From NCBI GenBank assembly GCA_032209605.1, contig JASFXZ010000016.1:6076001-6140000 (forward strand): DNA of 64,000 bases. Reading direction: 5' to 3'. Within the stretch, counting starts at the first letter, position 1. Each line of letters opens with the position of its first letter. This stretch comes from Mactromeris polynyma. Lineage: Eukaryota; Mollusca; Bivalvia; Venerida; Mactridae. The notes beneath the pieces were generated by a model, which had not been told where the DNA came from, ran no database searches, and saw only the letters and a list, made by a program, of their open reading frames with translations. Of this stretch, positions 12,980 to 26,231 are shown in pieces. The position numbers were made by a program, and so were the translations under genes.

Positions 12980-14934
12980 TTAGAAATAATATTATATTAT
13001 ATGACTACAAAAATCAGCATACGATATATAAAACACTGTTGATTACGATCACCATGACATTGTTCAAGGAACATTAAAACGTCAGTATCACAGTTGAGGT
13101 ACGATTTCGGTCAGTACATGAGTCGTAACTGATACATTTACGAAAGGAAATATATTTTTAAAAATAATCCGAATTTAAGACCGATCCTTTGTTTCAATTC
13201 AAAAGTTAATATTCGTCACTCGTCTCAAACGTCCAATGCTTGACGCCCACCTGACATATTTCTTATTGTCAAATATCGAAGTTTTGCATAAAAACTCTAC
13301 CCGTTAGTGAAATGTTATTATAATTTTATAATTGATAATGCGGACTATTAAGCAATGAAAGTTGCATTTCGTTATTAAAATCCTATTATGTTATAAACGC
13401 TGTGCATTACAGTAAATTGAAACAGTTTCTTTCCCAAAAATTGCTACGCCGTGAGTATTATTCACAGAAAAAAAATATAAAATGGTCTCCAGGGTAACCA
13501 ATAATACAAATTTCTCACACAGTGTCGCGTGTTTATCTGCTAAAATCCTGCAATTTGCAAGAGATTCGTGGATTTCTATCATTCACACTGGAACACAATC
13601 TTTTTTGCTGTGAAATTACAGCTAATCTCTACTTTTTTTCCACAGAAATTAAGACCTAATATACAAGACAATGACCAGCAAAATCCCAGCTTTTGAGTTC
13701 TTTTAACTAACACAGCTTGTATCATGTTTCTTGATTAGATAGACTTGTTTTTTTCCCAATCATAGATAAATAATTGGGCGGGGAAACCAACAGTACAGTA
13801 TAGTGCGGTTTTATTCACCGCGAACGTATGAATAAATTACCCGGACAAATACATTTCAAAATAGGTGAATGGAAATGTTCGTGTTTGTCCGTAAGCTTGA
13901 CAGAGAAAACGCCGCTGTTATGTTTTGATGGAAAGTTAACCAAACAGCAGTTATGGTTTTACGGTACGAGATCACTTCCTTACATAAATTGACATGGACC
14001 GGTCCGGAAACTGAGTTCATACACCTGTTCGCGGTCAATCTAACAGCACAATATATTTATAAAATCAAAGCTTGTTTTGTTAATCCAGAACTAAATTTTT
14101 GAATAAAAGCAAGACGCGGTGAAAGAAATGAGAATCAAGCCTTGAGACAAACGTTATTTTGAGATGTTTTTCTGATTACTGGTATTTAAATAATGTGGTA
14201 GGCTTGGTGTTGTTTTGTTATTTCGTTAAAGAGTTTGTCTACGCCGCAAAATTGATAGTTCAAAATTCAAGGATTGTTTTGACAAGTTTTTAGGAGTACA
14301 TTGTATATCTATCGTTCATATCATATTGAGCTATGAGACAGTGAAAAGAATGATCTCAAAATTCAACAATTATTCGTTGTAATTATCTTTCATTGAACGT
14401 ACACATATTTATACGTAGCTTCGCTTGTTGTGCGTTAAAACGTTACCCTTATAGCAGATGCACAATAATACACTTGTATATTCTACAAAACCCATTTTTA
14501 ATCAGAAAATCCCAATTATCGGTGTCAATCCTATATGCCATAACAGGGTGAATTGTGTTAACTAAAAAACGATTTCGTTATTTTACAGATTACACTGAAT
14601 ATAGAAGTGTCCGGAACGAACGGACGGATATTGGAAGATAAACAAGCCCATTATTTTCCGATCCCCTATTTAAAGATAAACTAATAACCTCGATATTTCA
14701 AATGATAATCAATGTTTCTCTTGGTGAGATCCTCTCCTGCATCTCTAACTGTCTTCTGGCAGACATTATATGGTGCTGATATTAGAGAATTGCACTCAGC
14801 CTGCAGTTATTACGTGTAATTTGATTTTCAGAAAGCTATTAACGCGAGTAATGCTTTTTAATCTTCGCTCAACATCAGATGTCAGCTAATAATTGAGTTT
14901 CTAAGTTTGTTTTCAGGAAGTTAAAGTACAGCCT
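12980..14934. other. No gene recognised
   Basis: AT-rich sequence between the MITE and the 10.8 kb PIF/Harbinger element. Two short minus-strand open frames (13391-13582 and 13856-14038) have no recognisable domain. No repeat structure found. Confidence 0.5.
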
Positions 14935-15135
14935 GGGGCCCGTTTTATCAACGTGTCTTACGACAAGTTTTGTCGTAAGTCTGTCGTAAGTCGCCGGACT
15001 TACGACAGAGGCGTTTTATCAACATTTGTCTTAGCTACGATGTCGTAACTTCGTCGATTTTTGTCGTAATTCCTGCGACAGGTCCGAGGCTGTCGTAAGT
15101 CGCTGATTTTGTCGTAACTCCAACAAAAAACAAAG

Positions 15136-18100
15136 ATGGCCGCTGCAGCGTTTGTTGTTGCAAACAGAAGAGAGGAAAGGTTGTTTCGGGAGAGAAAAGG
15201 GTTTGGCGATATGCGCGAGTTTGAGATACTGACGCGATATCGTTTCTCTCGCCTGGACATAATTTATTTGTGCGAGCTGCTGAAAGATGACTTGTTAAAA
15301 GTGACAAACAGGTCAAAACCCATCCCGGTGTTGACTCAGGTATGCTTTAAGTTGTTTATGAATGAAGATTGGTTTATTAGATATCAAATAAGTTTGTGTT
15401 ATCATACATCCTTACCAAGGGGAAATACTCGTATATAGCCTTAATTTGTTTTATTTTCGGCTCAATTATTCTTACTCTAACACCGTCGACCTAATTAATC
15501 CCACCCTACTGGAAGTTTGCGAACAACTCGTCGAAATTCACATAAACTCAGTTTTAACTGGTGGTGCATCAGTCAGAAGTTGTCTTAAAACATAGAAAGC
15601 AAAGCGATAAGTTTTTCCTTCTTTTATCCGTTGTTTGTTCAATTGTATAGTATTATTAAATGGCTTTATTCAATGACTGCATGTACTGTAGGCCTGTCAT
15701 TGTCTCACTTCAGTTCATGCTTCACAAGCACCGTCTCTCTGGACTCTCGCTCATATTTCCTTGAATTTATGTTGAAACACATTGTCAGTGATGCATAACG
15801 AGTTTTGGAGAAGTTGTCGCATTGCGGTAGCTACTTATTACTTGTATCAGTGTGTTATACAAATTTATCCTATACCTATCAATGAAGGAAATGTCACAAA
15901 CACTGACAAATACAGACCAAATCCCACATCGATAATACAACACAGTGGATCACCTTTTCTGTATCATGCTATACTGTAGCATGTGTGGTTTTACGAATCC
16001 GTATCATGCTTGTGTAACGTGTATGTCGAAGTCAAGACGTAAACATTTACGTCAATAAGGCTTGTGTAATCTGTCATTTGTCGAAAATATGCCGAATGTC
16101 ATAATGTCAACTTTTCTGTACTGTTTGTAGTCTGTGCTGTGTTTGTTTTATCATGAATGTCATAAATATTTATACCATTTTACGACGCACAGCGAATAGG
16201 AAGAAATTTGGGAAATCAATGATGCGTAATTGTTGACATATGTTACGTTTGGTACAATTAGCGGATTTTGATTGAATGTTTAAAAGCTTGTTGTAAAATG
16301 TTCACTTGTCCTTCGAACAGGCAGCTGCCTGTTTTACTTGTCCGACCAACTAATTTGGTTTTGTCTGACTACCATTAATGTAAATCCGTGCTAGTCTGCA
16401 CATGTCCGACAATCGGCAATGATGCCTATGTATTGGTTATGTTAATTAACTTATGTACTCAAGTAAGTGTTCGGTATTATACTTAGGAAAGTACATGTTC
16501 AATCGTCTCATATTATATTGATATTATGTATATAGCTGTTAGATTATCATTGAAGAGTTAGTAGAAATCTTTTATGCCTGGTTAGCTCAGTTGGTAGAGC
16601 GCCATAATATTGCTTAGGTGGTCGTGGGTTCAAATCCCACACCAGGCTACACTTGTGTTTCCCTATCTAATCATCAGTATAATCTATATGTCAATTTCAT
16701 AGCTTGAATAGAGCAATTTCAGTGATTAAATTAATGTTTCAATTTGGTTTATATGTTGTAGGTGTTAATAGGACTGAGGTATTTGGCAAAAGGTGACTTT
16801 TTGTCGGAAGTGGCAGACTTACATGGAGTAAGTAGGTAAGTGATAACCTTATGTTCCTTTATAATACAAGTATGTTGTTAACAAATATAGGATACATATT
16901 CAGTGATATTTTTAGCTCTGCATCCCGAGTCTGATATCATTTTTTTGGAGAACAATGTTCTTCAATTAGTTATCACCTTGTAAATCATAATATTTATGTG
17001 ATAAACCAAATTTTGGCTAGTGACGTCATGATTTTTTATCATATGTGTTGGAGAACGATATTCTACGATTTGTTCTCACATTGAAAACCATTTATTGGAT
17101 AAAAGTTTATATCAATTGTTTAATAAATTCCATATGTAAAATTTATTACAGGGATAACAATTTTTTATAATATATTTATTCTTATTTCAGATCAAGTGTG
17201 TGCAACATACTGGGCAATTTTGTTGATGCTATCAATTCAAGATTACCTAATATCAGGTTTGAATTGCTAACTAATATTTGACTAGTATATAACACACAAG
17301 ATTAAAAAAGATGAAACAAAATAAGCATGTACAAAGCTTGCTAACATTTTCACTTACTGACTATCATATATTGGTGTGTGCTCAGTATTTCAACAAAATT
17401 GTTAATAAAAGTCAACCTAAAATGTACTGAAAATTCTTTGATTCATTTAGGCTATTACAGTATATTGAATAAGCCAGTATGTTAAGTATTAAAGAAAGCA
17501 ATGCTCTGTATATGTTCTCATAGTCTTGCCTAGGCTATTTTATGTACTAGGAACTCATTTTTAACTACTCTACAGTGTAGTTTATAATATCAGCACCAGC
17601 AGTATAAAGGTTATGAATTTCCTTTACAATACTATTGTAGGATGAGGCTTTCACAGGATGGCAATATGAAAATAAGTTATTCTAAAAATGCAGTAAAAAT
17701 AAATAGCTCAATTTTACCAAATTTTATCTTTAAAATGAATGGAATTGTGTTAACTAACTAACAACTTTGTCATTTAATTCAGATTTCCAGAGGGCCAAGA
17801 ATTGGTGGATTTGAAGCAAAGGATGTTTAGGAAATGTCGAATTCCTAATACTGTTGGTGCTATAGATGGTACATTAATACCAATTGTAGCACCAACAGAG
17901 CATGAGGAAGTTTACATTTGTAGAAAGAACTACCATGCCATAAATGCGCAGGCCGTGGTTGATGACACCATGAGGTAATCAATATTTGTGTTTTTATGTT
18001 AGAATTATATTGATGAGTGGACAAAATTATTTTACAATAGGCTTTTTAATTATCATGAAGGTGTATTTCTTTTTATCCCATAACCTTAACAAATGTCCAT

Positions 18101-19763
18101 TTGGGACCTGCACAATAATTTGTCCATTACCCTGTCCTATATATCTGTATGTTTCAGGGTTGGGTTACTCGTACTCTAGTATTATGAGTACAAGTACTGT
18201 TTTTCCAGTACTCACTGGTACTCAGTACTCAGCTGAAAATTGCCGTTAAAGAAGGACATCTACAACTTAAAACAAAAAATCATGTTACACTTAAACGTGA
18301 CAAATATACATGACATACAGTGAAGTGTAATCGATTGTATTATAAAATCAATTCTGTTATTGATAATGTGATTAATATTTTGCTCTTTGTTTTCATAGAT
18401 TTACCGACTTTGTTGCCAAATGGCCTGGATCTACCCATGATGCGTCCGTGTTTGAGAATAGTAATTTTAAGGTAATTAAGCATATTTATTTATTTACTTA
18501 AATGGAATACTTTTGAAATAAAATATGAGCTTGAAATTCTTCCTAATTGAGTGTTACTTTTGGATAGTATGCTGTTTACTTCAATTGGTACCTCTGCGGC
18601 GTCATAAATAGAATACCTTTATGACATGATGTCACTGCCATCATTAATCTGCTAGTATACACTGCAAATTTGTAGGTCAACTTTGTAGATTGTATCTAAC
18701 CTAATATCCATATATTGAACCTAATATCCATGTAATTAATTTTAACTTACAGCGTCAATTTACAATCTCAACTATTTAATAATAGCTAAATGCTTATGCT
18801 ATATGATTTTATTTGGAGTTAAGTCCATACATAAAGGATTTATTAACTGAGCGCACCAACTGAAACAAGTTATAGATAATTGCTTTATTATGTAAAATAA
18901 TTTTTTGCAGGATAAGTTGATGACCCGGAACATAGGGCACGTTTTAGGGGATTCTGGCTATCCGTTACGCACCTACCTTTTGACACCATTGCTACGTCCT
19001 ACCACTGAACAAGAGGAACGATTTAACAACAGTTTATCTCGTGGTAGAATGGTGGTAGAGAGGGCTTTTGGACTTTTAAAGTCACGCTTCAGGTATGTTA
19101 TTAGACTGTATGTATGATAAAGTGGTTCTCGCATGCTATAGCTACTGTCTGACAACAGCTCTTGATATGAATCACTATTGAGAAAGAATATAATAGTTTG
19201 GAATTGTCAACATCCTAGATGATGGTCACAACAAATGAAAGCAACTATCAGCCTGTACAGATTCAAATGTCATTTGCATAATTATTTTAACTTTCATTCA
19301 TGCTATTGCAATATCATTTATTCTTGATTACGTTTTCAAGAATGGAAACATAATCTTTATTTGAAATGAACACTATTTACTTGAAGCAAAAATGTTTGTT
19401 TTACTGTGAAGAGGATATTTGCTGTTTTCGTTGTTGAATATCAGATTTATTTCATGGAATGATCATCCGATCCATTATTTAATTTCTAATTAACAAATTT
19501 TAATCAATGATTTAAGACAAACTGTAAGAAGTACATCCAATTTCAGATGCTTACACCGAACTGGCGGAAGTTTGCACATGAAGCCGGGAAAGGCATGTCG
19601 CACTATAGTGGCATGTGCAAGACTGCACAACCTGTGCATCGACAGGAATGTGCCACTGCCGGCTGAAATGTTGTTAGACAATGACAATGATGATGATGTA
19701 ATCAATCACCCATTACAGCCAGATGCAGTGCGACACAGAAATGAAATCATCAGAATGTTTTAA
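15136..19763 (+). CDS. HARBI1-like PIF/Harbinger transposase, 7 exons
   Basis: Exons inferred from GT..AG junctions: 15136-15339, 16762-16835, 17191-17256, 17783-17974, 18399-18471, 18911-19092 and 19547-19763. Joined length is 1008 nt, giving 335 aa, close to vertebrate HARBI1 (about 350). The DDE_Tnp_4 fold is supported by the three catalytic blocks: D143 in VGAIDGT, D193 in WPGSTHDAS and E253 in [21 protein letters not shown] (216-222) and the C-terminal HNLCI block are also typical. The family cuts and pastes DNA and usually needs a Myb-like partner, which is present on the opposite strand. The start is the first ATG after the subterminal repeats, with MAAAAFVV. No stop or frameshift was found, so the gene looks functional. 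Intron 1 holds a tRNA-like sequence. Confidence 0.93.
16576..16648 (+). tRNA. tRNA-like sequence (tRNA pseudogene or SINE head)
   Basis: A 73-base cloverleaf layout: acceptor GCCTGGT pairs with ACCAGGC, D arm GCTC/GAGC, T arm GTGGG/CCCAC, and good A box (TAGCTCAGTTGG) and B box (GGTTCAAATCC) for RNA polymerase III. The anticodon stem CCATA/TTAGG pairs at only three of five positions. The loop ATATTGC would give anticodon ATT, which eukaryotes do not normally use. No T-run terminator follows immediately. It is therefore more likely a decayed tRNA copy or tRNA-derived SINE head than a working tRNA. It lies in intron 1 of the transposase gene. Confidence 0.6.
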
Positions 19764-20825
19764 AATTATTTAGATAAATTGCTTCAAATATACCCTTTTC
19801 TGTCATTTTCACTGAGTTTTCATGTTTTTCCTGATTGTTTTCATATTTAACTTAAAATTTGAATATGGGCAAATTCTTTTACAATCTTAATGTTATGTAC
19901 ACAAGTTCTAAGATTATCTCTGGATTTTATGTTAAAATATTAGGTTTGTCGACGACTGTGCCTCAGGTTGAGGAATCACGTGATAATTTGGTAGGGTAGT
20001 GAATAGTTTCAAATTCAGACTCATTGTTTGTCCCTGCTATATCTTGTCTAAGTTAAAAAACTTATGATTCTTAAAACCATTTTGAAGAACTTGCAATTTG
20101 TTCAGCTTGATGCTTCAGGCTAAAGACACTCTTCTAGAGAACATTTAACAAAACTTATAACCTGACATCTGAAAAATTGCGAGTACTTTGCAATTACTTT
20201 TTATATTGCAGAAAACAAATAAATTGACTAAATATGTATAAAGAAATAACATTTTCTTATTTTCCCCTAGTGTTTACTAACATCATTTTTTTTATATGTT
20301 TTGTTTTAACCTTATACAGCCTTTCAATTGCTGAAATTACCAGGTGTCGTTTTATAAGTTTTGTTCAGTGTATATTTTTGTTTATAAATTTCTTTCCATG
20401 TTGATGTATAATAACTACACTTTGAATCAACTTTATTAAAATATTGGGTTAATTGTAATCAGTCAATTTTGTATGTATGGTGCTTATGTCTTATGAAAAA
20501 CTATTCGAGGATCCATATCACAATCATTTGCAAAAATGTTCCATTCTATTATGTTGTAGTGATTGGATGCCTACAAGTGAAGTGACTTGATGTCATTGAT
20601 GAGATATAAAGTGACCTATTTGAGTTTTATCACATGACTTTGCTTGTATCCGGGTTAGTATACCGAGTACGTATATTTGTTGTACTACATTAGCGTCAAT
20701 ATATCTATTAAATAATTCAATATATGTAATAAATGACGTCATTATATCGCGCCGTTTTGTTCGCGGAGACGTTTTTCAGTAGAAAAATGGGTTTTTCGTC
20801 TATATTTGTGTCATGTGATAAAAAG

Positions 20826-20950
20826 AATCTAACACTCGTTATCGATTGGTATGAACTTTTATCAAACTCATTCAGGAGGCTCAATTAATAAAACTTTCCC
20901 AAACTCGTTTAATAAAAAGTTTATACCTATCGACAACTCGTGACAGATCC
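20826..20950. repeat. Foldback repeat of about 120 bp
   Basis: The left arm (GAATCTAACACTCGTTATCG then TTGGTATGAACTTTTATCAA) is mirrored, imperfectly, by the right arm ending in AACTCGTGACAGATC. It lies between the two convergent genes of the 10.8 kb element. It looks like a small nested palindromic element; no TSD was identified. Confidence 0.55.
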
Positions 20951-21538
20951 TCTATATAGTACACTTTATGTTGTTTAAAAAATACCTCATTACACTAATC
21001 CACACGCAAGCAATGCCATTTCACTTAAAAAATACACAACACAGTGTTAACAGATATCAATTTCATTAAGTCAATAAAAACTAACAATACATTCAATATC
21101 AATCAATCTTCAATACCATCCAAACTCTGGCCCTGAAATTATATTCATACTTTAAGTTAATTTTTACAATAATATTGAATTGTTTATAAAATATATATTT
21201 ACTGATTACCAATAATAGTATTAACAGTCATTTCATTGATTCCAACACATGTCAATATACTGTTTTTCTTAAATATTACATGCTTGTAATAATTATGAGG
21301 TCATCATATCAATAGGAAAACAAGGTGCTGAAAGAAATTTTATTCATATGTTAAATGACAACTTGGTCAGTCAACTATTTCTTACTGATAATTCAAATTT
21401 TTCAATTGATTTTTGTATTTTATAAATACACCATAAACTGAATCAGATTGTGATGTGTTGAAAAGGTAGTCATAAAAATGTGTTCATCCTAATTGAGTAT
21501 AAGTGTTAGATATTGGTGTTTAAAAAGTAAAATAATTG

Positions 21539-24500
21539 TCAATTAACCTTTTCCAAAGCATCCACTGCCTTCTGGAAGTATTCCTCCCTTATTCTTTCTG
21601 TTCTAGTTCTTTGTTTAAAGTAATCAATCTGAATGCTGGCAAGCTCCGCTTGCTGCTCGAAATACATCACCTGGTTATTCAAAAGCTCTTGTGAGGTTCT
21701 GTAGAAAAATATACAGTAATGATTATTTCAATGGTTTTTACAACATATTGTCTACAATATGACGATTATTCTTTTTTTTTTTAAATTTGAGAACATTTGA
21801 GTTTGAGAACATATTCAAAAAGTTTGAAGCTCAAGATGTGAATACCATTTTTAGTGCCTGAGATTGTTTTTTTTAAGATCTTGATTTATTCATCCCATCA
21901 GTGATATTAATGTAAACACGAGCGTTACTAACGAACACAACACTCAACTGTGGCATCTGGTTAAAATGATGCCTTGTTATTGAAAATATTGAAAGACGTA
22001 GTAAATCCTTTTTAATACATTAACTCTGTTAAATACACATACCATGTAAATAAAAAATTGTATTATATGAATATTTGTTTTATATTACCTCCTTCTTTTA
22101 ATTTTTGTTTCATTCACTGTTTCTTGTTCATTCTCTGTGTTTCTCACAACCTTTAAAAAAACGCCATTATATTTATAAGCAGGTCACATATGATCTTTGA
22201 CAGGGAAATGGTTTTTTTTGCTTGAAGTAATAACGAGTGAGACTGAGTTCTTTTTGTCTGTTAGACGTCAAGACACTTGAATAGGTCATGATTTCCATGG
22301 ACAGTACATAAACCTACTAGTCCATGAGTGAAAATTTTAAGGCCCAATCATGAACTTAATGACTTTTGAGTGACCTAAAAGCTTTCTTTATTTTCCCTAT
22401 ATAAATTGACAAAATTCCAGATTTCATGATGTACACAATATTAAACTTTTACCCATGCTAGTATTGCCTGCATAATTATTTTTAATGCTATTCCATTCTT
22501 AAATAGTACCACAATTGCAAATTTCATGCTTATAATAAAGAGATTATCACTAAACTTTGTAATACACATACAAACTATATACCGGTAAATATCACATTTG
22601 TTTATTATGTCAGGTACAGGTATAGTACATACACCATAGACTCGTCATTTAAAGCAGAAGGGTTCATTTTGAATTATAACAACAATTATAGTCACCTCAA
22701 CTTCTACATTACTAGGGTGAATAATCACTTCTTCATCACTTATCCGAGTTTCCACATCATCTGAAATTGCAAATAGTTTCAAATAAAGATTAGTAATGGT
22801 TACCGTATGGTCATATTAAAGTCTCATCATAGCTTAAACTTACAAATGCTTGCATATTACCTTATTAAGGTTCTGATAGCCTCCACATACTATGCAAACT
22901 CCCATGCAAAGTTAAATAGGGCCATAATCAAAGAAAACAGTGGAAAGCAAAGTGTACCTTGAATAGTATACTGTAAAATCATTAATTTTCATGGGGGATT
23001 TAATTTCGTGGATTTCGTGGTTTAGCTTAACCACGAAATTAAATCCCAGACGAAATATTGAACCATGACAGATGTATAAAAGGAAATGCAAAATCCACGA
23101 ATTTATGTCCCAACGAAATAGTATTTTTTATCAAAACCACGAAATTTCTTCCCAACCAAATTAAATGACATTACAGTATGAGAAATACTGGCCAAATAAT
23201 TGAATTCAAGTATTACTTCATGCCGCAGGTATTACAATAGCTTTTAACAAGTTAACATGATACCTTCAGTCAAACTTAACTAGTACTTATATTGTTTATT
23301 TCAATCATAAGTCAAAACATGCGTTGCTGACTTAAAACAACAAATAACTGACACTTACTATTAATATTTTCCCCTGTTTCCACCCCACCATCTATTCCAA
23401 TAATTATTTCTGTAGGCAAAATTGACTCAATCTGAAATTAGAGACTTTAATTTAAACATACTTATTTAAATTATAGACAATGTAATGTCTATTATTGCAA
23501 TACTTTGTTTGTTGCAGTGGGAATAGGATAGTAACTAATGCCTGAGGCTTATAGAATTCCCCTAAATATTAAACGGAATTCTTGAGATGGGCACAAACTT
23601 GTTCAAACTTGTTCTAACCTCTAAGACATGTTCGATCTACAACATTGATCATATATGATCAAATATAAAGCACAAAATCATGTACATGTACATTATAACG
23701 AGATACAACTGCAAATAAAAAAGTGTTATTAAACATTATTATACCTCAAAATATATGTCAATGTAATTTCTGATAGACCTACAAGTAGTTATTGTGGAAT
23801 TTTACCATGCAAAGGGAATATTAACCAGTTGATATTTTTGGAATATTACTCTCTGAAGATAAGTTACTCGTATAACACTGTGTAACTAGCAAAGGGTGAT
23901 AACTAATACGGGGAGTTTTATAATAATTGTGACAGTTGAATAATGATACAATTTTTGCTATTAAATGGTATTTGCTACCATATAAATGGTTTCAGTATAA
24001 TAAAATAAATAACACATGGATGTCAGGGTGACAGTTGATATTGGCAACCACTGAATTGGAATATTATATAAAACAAACCTTCTCTTCCCAGTCTTTCATA
24101 GGTGGCAACTCTCCACCCCCTCCTGTCCGGCTCATTTCTTTTCTTCTTGTCTGAATTTTCTTTTTTGTTTGACTCTATAAAAGACATTCCAATTTTTAAT
24201 TAATATGTTCTGTTACTTTTACTAAGTCTTCCAGTGTGTGACATTATTTGGCTTCGTAGATGACGTCAGACGTCAAGTTAACGTGACATTGTCAAACCGC
24301 TGTTTTATTGCAATCTAAAATGATTCAGTCAATATACACTAAGAAGGCCAATTGCACGTGCTATGATAGAATTTGGGTTAGTATTACTTCCCATGCTTAT
24401 TTGTAATACTTTCTGATAATGAATGCAAAGTTGTTGTTTTTCATCTGCAGTAGATAATTTTAGACAATACATGTATTTTTATATAATCACCTTTAGATCC

Positions 24501-25500
24501 CTCCATTTTTTCTGCACCTCATCAGCTGATCTATCAATCCCACTGACACTTTTAACTCTGAAAATATATAGCAAATAATACATTAATCTAGAAGAATTGG
24601 GGGGAAAAATGTCCAATAATGGGTATTTAAACCCATGAACCCAGATGTTGTATTTTCATTTAATATTCATTGGTAAAACTTTTGTGGTGATGATAAAAAA
24701 TGCATTACAAATTATAGGTAAAAGTCATGGTTAGGCTATGATATTTCTTTTCGTATCAAGTTGCATAGTTTATCAACACTGAGTCAGAGAAATCAACATC
24801 CAAGAACCTTTTGATTTTAAATTGGAAGCTTCTAGTTGATTGAAACTTAAACTCGTACATAAGCTTGACTGAGAAAATTAAAAACAACTGTATGACAACA
24901 TTCAACAAGCTTGTTTATGAATGTTGAGCGTCGGATGTTAGTCCGTCTTCACTTTCGCCATGTTACAGGAAATTATAAATCGTTTACATCCTAGGTTAAT
25001 GTTTACATCGATGTGTATGTTTCACCAGTTCCGACGAAGAGTCAAGTTTAATTTTAATAATGGGACGTTTACCTAAAATAAATATCATGGGCCTAATAGT
25101 AATACTACTGATGACGCACTCAATGACGTCATATTAACCATCAAAACAATGGACACGATAAGACATTTATTCAAAAAGCATGAAGAAAAAACGTCGGAAC
25201 TGCGTAAAACACTGTAGTGTTAAAAGCATTTATTCATTACTTAAGTTATAGCCAACATAATACTGGCCGCATGTACACGAAAAAAAACGTATCTACTTTC
25301 ACTTTCGATATAAATACATGGCTTTACATTTGCACTTACTTTTCGGCTAAATCCGCCCAAAACTCGTCCTTAACCTTGTGGGTTATCCCTTCCCCGAACT
25401 TCCCGTCCACCATTCTAATATTAGTCACAATTGCGTCTACTATCAACGCTATGTCGTTGTTGCTCCAATTAGGTCGCCGAGCCACCTTGTTCGACGCCAT
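21539..25500 (-). CDS. Myb/SANT-like partner protein of PIF/Harbinger, 7 exons
   Basis: Exons inferred on the minus strand: 25500-25340, 24557-24491, 24174-24079, 23431-23359, 22760-22696, 22150-22089 and 21698-21539. They join in frame to 684 nt, 227 aa. The N-terminus is a Myb/SANT-like DNA-binding domain: RRPNWSNNDIALIVDAI, then EFWADLAEK and the third-helix pattern SADEVQKKWRDLK (about residues 8-76). The middle is acidic and low in structure. The C-terminus is a probable coiled coil (QVMYFEQQAELASIQIDYFK to the last residues VDALEKVN). Known PIF/Harbinger Myb-like proteins bind the subterminal repeats and assist nuclear entry and recruitment of the transposase; the same role is inferred here from family and position. 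No disabling mutation was seen. Confidence 0.87.
22971..23176. mobile_element. MITE (Tc1/mariner-like), nested in an intron
   Basis: The ends CTGTAAAATCATTAAT and ATTAAATGACATTACAG are imperfect TIRs flanked by TA on both sides. The body contains palindromic stretches around TTTCGTGGTTTAGC and AACCACGAAATT. It lies in intron 4 of the Myb-like gene, so it arrived after the host transposon was assembled, or was carried with it. Confidence 0.75.
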
Positions 25501-26051
25501 CTTTGTTTGTTGTGACTGCAGACGATTTTGACAGATGCGCGGTAATTATGACGCGGCGGAAGTAGAGTTTTCTAGACGGTGTCACCCATTTTAACGACTT
25601 ACGACAAATTATTGTCTTAGCTGCGACACTCGACTTACGACAGCGTTGATAAAACGGGTTTGTCACATCTTATCTTTGTGTCGTAAGTTCCAGACTTAAG
25701 ATAAGACAAATCGTAGCTACGACATCTTGATAAAACGGGCCCCAGGTATTTATGGTGGAAATTGGAAATAAACATTATTTATGTCTATCCCGGGAAATTA
25801 TAAACTTTGACGGAGGATTTTTTAGATTAATATTCCATTCTGAAATTACATGATGTATAAATATCATTGTTATATGATATTTCAAACACACTTTCCGATC
25901 GTGTTCCTTTTTCGTGCTCAAATCTCCGGTTTATTAATTATCCGTTTTCTATTTTTGTCTCTTTTTTTACCGCAATTTTTTATACTGATTTAAAAATAGC
26001 AAAACTATCAGAGAAATGATCTCATGTTTTGTACTTTCTGTTTCATGTATT

Positions 26052-26231
26052 CAGTAAAACCTCACTTAAAGACCTACTCAATAATAAGACCACCTCAAAA
26101 TTAAGAACACAATTTCAATTCTATTTTCACTGTTTTGCTCTTTATTCGATCTCAATATTAAGACCTCCTCAATATTAACACCAAGTTTCAAGGGTCCCAA
26201 TGATGGTCTTATAATTATTGAGATTTTACTG
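26052..26231. mobile_element. CAGTAAAACCTC MITE, complete copy
   Basis: About 180 bp with ends CAGTAAAACCTCACTTAAAG and TTGAGATTTTACTG and imperfect palindromic arms reading AAGACC..CTCAATAAT. A TA follows the right end; the base pair before the left end is TT, so a clean TA duplication is not kept here. The family is best explained as a pogo/Tc1-mariner MITE. Confidence 0.75.

Larger units (their letters stand above)
14935..25743. mobile_element. PIF/Harbinger transposon, 10.8 kb, two intact genes
   Basis: The TIRs are GGGGCCCGTTTTATCAA at the left and TTGATAAAACGGGCCCC at the right; the match extends outward by CCT/AGG. Subterminal regions on both sides are packed with TCGTAAG/CTTACGA motifs, plausible transposase binding sites. 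Inside are a HARBI1-like transposase gene (plus strand, ATG about 200 bp from the left end) and a Myb/SANT-like gene (minus strand, ATG about 243 bp from the right end), convergent and separated by 1.8 kb. All inferred exons keep frame. The element is several times longer than typical PIF/Harbinger elements because of introns, nested MITEs and a tRNA-like sequence. No matching 3 bp TSD is seen at the borders (CCT versus AGG). Confidence 0.92.

Noticed and set aside
16576..16648. Functional tRNA-Asn gene
   Set aside because: Anticodon would be ATT, the anticodon stem pairs at only three of five positions, and there is no adjacent T-run terminator.
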